From the NCBI RefSeq assembly GCF_031143425.1, contig NC_090451.1:662064575-662128574 (forward strand): DNA of 64,000 nt. Direction: 5' to 3'. Below the pieces are notes generated by a model that ran no database searches, was not told the DNA's origin, and saw only the letters and a program-made list of their open reading frames with translations. The DNA is from Pleurodeles waltl (Eukaryota; Chordata; Amphibia; Caudata; Salamandridae). The translations under genes and the position numbers were made by a program. Of the stretch, positions 36,601 through 42,600 are shown piece by piece; position 1 is the stretch's first letter; each line of letters begins with the position of its first letter.

Positions 36601-39600
36601 GAAAGAACAATAGAAATATTTAATGATTTTCCAAACAAACACATCATTCTGAGAATTCAGTCCTTTTTAAAAAAAAAAACAAATATATAATTATATGAAC
36701 AATATATATATAAATATGAACATATGTACAGAATATATACAAGTCCTCAAAACAAAGAGGAGCACACTCAAGAATTACTTGGTTAGACCAGACAGGCAAC
36801 GGGGAGGCGGGTGGGACCGTGAGGAATCCACAGATAGCTAATGTATCCACCAGAAAAGTCGTTACCGAAGGTAAGTAACTCATTCTTCTGATGGATACAA
36901 CTACCTGTGGATTCCTCACCTATTGAATAGAGTCCCAAAGCAGTACTGCACTCTGTGGAGGGTGCTTGAATGGCCATCCCTTCTGACCTCAGAGTCCAAG
37001 CAGTAATGCTTCGCAAAAGTATGAAGGGATGACCAAGTTGCGGCCTTGCAGATGTCGACCACAGGAACACCCCCAGCCAAGGCCGAAGAGGCCGACTTAG
37101 CTCTGGTGGAATGAGCTCTTATACCATCAGGGGGTTCCTTCTTTGCTAAAGAGTAACACATTTTAATGCAAAGAACAACCCACCTGGAGAGTGTTCTCTT
37201 GTGGACTGCCTTTCCTCTCCTCTTTCCCACGTATCTGATGAAAAGCTGATCCTCCAGCCTGAAATCCTTTGTTCTGTCTATATAAAAGATTAGCGCCCTC
37301 TTTGGGTCCAAGCGGTGGAGTCTCTCTTCTTCCTTTGAAGGATGAGGCGGAGGATAAAACGTGGATAGAGTAATTGTCTGGGCCAAATGAAAGGTTGAAA
37401 CAACCTTCGGAAGGAAAGCAGCCTTGGTCCTCAACACCACCTTATCCACATAAAAAGATGTATAAGGGGGTTTTACAGATAGAGCCTGCAACTCACTCAC
37501 TCTCCTTGCAGAGGTAATTGCAACCAGAAAAACCGTTTTAAGAACTAATAATCTTATGGGGCAAGAATGCATAGGCTCAAAAGGGGACCCCATTAGGAAA
37601 GTTAAAACCAAGGTCAAATCCCATTGAGGCATAACAAAAGGAGATGGATGGAATTTATTCATAAGGCCCTTCAAGAATCTAAGCACTATTGGAGATTTAA
37701 ACAAAGAAGGCTGGTCTGGAAGACAAATAAAGGCTGACAAGGCAGACAAGTAACCCTTAACAGTAGCTACAGCACAACCCCTCTGTGCTAAAGACAAAGC
37801 AAAAGATAAGACATCTGACAAATGAGCACGTAAGGGATCAATCTGCCTCTCTCCACACCAAACCACAAATTTAGACCACCTATTAGCGTAGATAGATTTA
37901 GTGGAGTGTCGCCTGGCTGCTAACATAACATCCACTACATCAGACGGGAGAGAAAAGGAACTCAGGTTGCCCCGTTCAATCTCCAGGCATGAAGGTGCAG
38001 GCTCTGGAGGTGGGGGTGTAAAACCTGCCCCTGCGACTGCGAGTGGAGATCAGCCCTGAGAGGGAGACGGAGCGGAGGGCACAGTGAGAGTTGGAGAAGG
38101 TCCGAGTACCACACCCTCCTTGGCCAATCCGGAGCTATTAAGATGACTTGGGCCCGGTCTTGGTGAATTTTCCTCAACACTCGAGGAATCAAGGGTATGG
38201 AAGGAAACGCGTAAAGCAACTGGTCGCACCAGGTTATCTGAAACGCGTCCCCCAAAGCTCCTTGTACCGGATACTGGAGGCTGCAGAATAACGGGCAGTG
38301 CGAGTTCTTCCGGGTGGCAAACAGATCTATCCGAGGAAACCCCACATCTGGAAGATTAGCCGGACTTGATCTGGATGGAGACCCAACTCGTGATCGGCCG
38401 AGAAATGGCGACTGAGACTGTCCGCACGTACGTTCAAGACTCCGGCCAGATGATTTGCTACCAAGCAAATCTGATTGCTGATCTTTGCCCAGGACCATAG
38501 GCGAAGAGCTTCTCTGCAGAGAAGGTACGACCCTACCCCGCCCTGTTTGTTTATATACCACATCGCGGTAGTGTTGTCCACCAGGACCTGAACCGACTGA
38601 CCGCGAAGGGATGGGAGGAAGGCCTTGAGAGCCCGACGTACAGCCCGTAACTCCAACAGATTGATATGAAACACCTGTTCCACTGGAGACCAAAGCCCCT
38701 TGATCTCCAGGTCGCCCAGATGAGCTCCCCACCCTAGAGTGGAAGCATCTGTTATTACTGTGGCCACAGGCAGAGCTTGCGAAAACGGCCTTCCTCAGGA
38801 AAGATTGCTGTCCGCAATCCACCATTTCAAATCCATGGCAGCATCTCTGGATATTCTCACCGAGCCTTTGAGATCCCCTTTGTGCTGAGACCACTGCCTT
38901 CTGAGGCACCACTGAAGAGCCCTCATGTGCCAGCGAGCATGCGTGACCAACAGTATGCAAGAAGCAAACAGACCGAGCAGACGTAGGACCTTGAGGACTG
39001 GAATGACCGCTCCACTTTGAAACATTGGAACCAACGCCTGAATGTCCTGAACCCGCTGAGGCGGAGGAAAGGCTTGATTCAATGTTGTATCCAGTACTGC
39101 ACCTATGAACAGGAGGCGCTAAGAGGGCTCTAGGTGAGATTTGGGCACATTCACTGAAAAGCCCAGGTCGAACACCAACTGGGATGTCGACTGCAGGTGA
39201 TGCAACACGAGCTCCGGAGACCTGGCTTTGATTAACCAGTCGTCTAGATAAGGAAATACTGCTATCCCCTTCCTTCTGAGCTCTGCCGCAACCACCGACA
39301 TCACCTTCGTGAAGACTCGAGGTGCTGAAGTAAGACCAAACAGGAGGACCACAAACTGATAGTGCTGCGACCCCACCACAAAACGGAGATACTTCCTGTG
39401 CGACTTGAGTATCGGGATATGAAAGTAAGCATCCTTCAAGTCGACAGACACCATCCAATCTCCATTGTTCAGCGCCAAAAGCACCTGAGCTAGGGTCAGC
39501 ATCTTGAACTTTTCCTGTTTGAGGAACCAATTCAAGATCCTTAGGTCCAGGATTGGTCTCAACCGACCATCCTTCTTGGGAATCAGGAAGTACCTTGAAT

Positions 39601-42600
39601 AACAACCTTGACCCCTTTCCTTCTCTGGGACCAACTGCACCGCGCCCTTTGAAAGGAGGACTTGAACCTCCTGTTCTAACAACAGGAGGTGCTCTTTTAA
39701 ACAATAAGATGGGCGGGCGGGATGGAGGGTGGAAACTCCCGAAAGGGAAGGGTATAGCCGTTTCTCACAATGCTGGTAACCCAGGAGTCTGAAGTTATGA
39801 CCTCCCACTTGTGGAGAAAACTCAGTAACCTCCCCCCTACAGGAGTGGAGTGAGTGGGAATTGGTGGAAGCCTAAGGCTGCTTCCCCTGCTGCACCCCTC
39901 CAGAGGAAGAGGAAGAGGCAGAGTGCTGCTTAGTGGCTCCCCTGGTACGGACCCTACCCCTCCCTCTGAAAGATCTATAGGAGAGAGCAGAGGTAGGTTG
40001 CTGGAATTTCCCTCGAAAGGAGGAGGAGGAGGAACCACGACCAAATCGTCGAAAACCTCCTAAACAATCTGGAGGAAGTAGAAGAAGTGGCTTGCAAGCC
40101 CAGCGACTTGGCCGTGGCCCTGCTCTCTTTGAACCTTTCTAAGGCCGAATCCGCCTTGGCACCAAAGAGCTTGTCCCCATCAAAAGGAAGGTCCAGTAGG
40201 GTCGACTGCACATCCGAGGAAAATCCTGAGTGACGAAGCCAAGCCTGCCTCCTCGTAACTACAGCAGTGCCCATTGCCCTAGCAACCGAGTCAGTTGTAT
40301 CCAACCCAGATTGGATAACCTGAGTTGCAGCTGCCTGAGCGTCCGATACCAGGCTTAATAGTCCCTGAGGAACCTCCATATGCGTTGATGCAATCTCGTC
40401 CATCAGGGCATAAATGTACCTTCCTAAAATACATGTAGCATTGGTGGACTTCAATGCCATGCTACATCAAGAGAACACCTTTTTGGATGCCATGTCCATC
40501 TTCTTGGAGTCTCTATCCAAGGGCACAGCTGGAAAAGACCCAGGAGCAGACCTTGCCGAGCAGGAAGCCTGGACCACCAAGCTTTCAGGTGTTGGATGCC
40601 TGGTAAGAAAACCTGGGTCAGCCGGTGCAACCCGATACCTCCTAGCCACAGATCTATTGACAGCTGAAGAAGACACCGGCTTCTTCCAGACTTCCATTAT
40701 AGGGTCCAGTAGCGCTTCATTGAATGGCAAAAGTGGTTCTGCCGATGTAGAGGCAGGGTGCAACACCTCTGTCAACAAATTCTGCTTGGCTTGAGTCACC
40801 GGCAAAGGGAGATCCAGGAAACCAGCTGCCTTCCTGATAACAGAATGAAAAGTGGCCGCCTCTTCTGTGTACTCCCCAGGAGATGACAAGTCCCATTCGG
40901 AGGAGGTATCTAGGCCACTAGCAGTGTCCAGTCCATGGAGACCCTCACGAGAGTCCTCAATCTCTCCTTCCTCCTGGTTTTGTCTCTGGTACTCCTGCTC
41001 TTCAAGGAGGAGGAGAGCAAGCCTCCTCGAGTGCAGCCTCTCCTCTATTCTCCGCGCCGACATGGCGTCAGCGGACATCGAAGAACAACGCCGATCCTCG
41101 GATCCGTCTGACGCCGGGTCTACAGGCGCCATAGGTCTCGTCGGCGCTGAACGAGGAACTGGATGGAGTGAAGACTGCCTCGGAGTCGTAGGAGATCTAG
41201 AAGCTGTCAGAGCCGAAGTCTCAGGAGCCACTGGAGCAGATACCGGCGACGAGCCCACGTTCCCCAGGGGGAGAAAGGGCATAAAGGGTGCTGGTCGAAG
41301 CGGAGCCGGAGCACCCATGTTGAAGGCCAAAGGGCCCGAAGGACCAGCCGGTCCACCACCTGGAGCCATCTGTTGGAAGATGGAAAACATCGCATTTAAA
41401 AATGCGGTACTATCAGCTCCAGGGGCCGGGAAAGCCGGGTACTGGGGTGCCTGGTTCGAAGGCGACACCGACCTCGACGTCTGCAAAGACAGAGAAAACA
41501 TCTGAAGCTGTGGGACCTCAAACACTGAAGGTGGTTGGCCCGATGACACGGGCGAAGTCGGTGAAGCTGGAGAAGGCAACGGCGTCGACAGCTGGGGAGT
41601 GACAGTGGGACTGACTTCCCAAGTCTTCCGACGTCGAGTTGATGGTGACCTCGACCGAGACCTCTCCCTACTCGACCGGCGACGTGATTCTCTACGACTC
41701 CGGGAGTCCCGATGACGCCGATGAGACTTCGGTGACGAGAATTTTCGATGACGTCTCTTTTCCTTCTTTTTCGACTTCGCCAGAAAAAGCTTGGCCTCGC
41801 GCTCTTTCAGGGCCTTAGGATTCATATGTTGACAAGAATCGCACTTGTCAACATCATGATCGGAACTAAGACACCACAAGCAGTCAGAATGTGGGTCCGT
41901 TACCGACATTTTACCCCCACACTCACAGCAGGGCTTGAATCCTGACTTTCTTTGCGACATTGTAATCTCAAAGAAAAATATATCTAAAAAACACACTGTA
42001 ACTGTCGAACAGCAACAGTAGCTCCCTCGAAGATAACCGTTTCGAATGGCACGGAAAAAAGGGAACTGACGTCGGCGAGGACCTCTTATTGCCTGTATGA
42101 GGTCAGACGGCGTCGCGTGGGCAACTGTGACGTCCTCGTCGACGTGCAGAAGCCAGGAAGAAGATTTCCGTTGAGTGCTGGCTCAATGGGGGTATTCAAT
42201 AGGTGAGGAATCCACAGGTAGTTGTATCCATCAGAAGAGATGTTTTTCCTTAGTAGTTCTGGTAACTACCTTTAGGTGTGTGCTCAGTAAAACATGAACA
42301 TACTGTGTCAATTTATGAGTTAGACATGAATTATAATTCTCAGCTTTAAGGCCTATAATGCTTGACATCAAAATGTATCAAGGAAGCGATCTTCCTCCTA
42401 AGAAGGTAGCTCACTTGCTAGAGTGCTGCTGGAAGGTGTCATTTGTGACAAGGCATCTTGTTTATTGATAAATACACATTTCTAAGGATTCTTCACCTTA
42501 TGAATTATCTTTCCAGGCATCAGATTGGTTTGGAAACCTTATCCCAGCAGAATCTTGCCAGCACTACCAGATGGTGAAATTCAGCTTCAGCTGCGACTCC

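Larger units (their letters stand above)
36343..42236 (-). mobile_element. DIRS-like retrotransposon, element B (minus strand)
   Basis: About 5.9 kb, closely related to element A and in the same orientation. It has inverted terminal repeats (36378-36557 and 42065-42234), an ICR (36819-36921), gag (41960 to 39872), RT/RNase H/MT (about 40044 to 37962) and an open recombinase (37935-36916). The outer ends AAGAACGAGTTACTTACC and GTTGTATCCATCAG are rejoined in the ICR. Its terminal variant (CACCTATTGAAT) differs from that of element A (CACCTAAAGAAT). It is better preserved than A but still has at least one nonsense codon and one frameshift in gag and two nonsense codons and frameshifts in the polyprotein. 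Confidence 0.9.

Noticed and set aside
37962..39704. 580-codon open frame on the minus strand
   Set aside because: Most of it is antiphase to the true RT and RNase H frames of element B; only the last 150 or so codons match the MT-like region.
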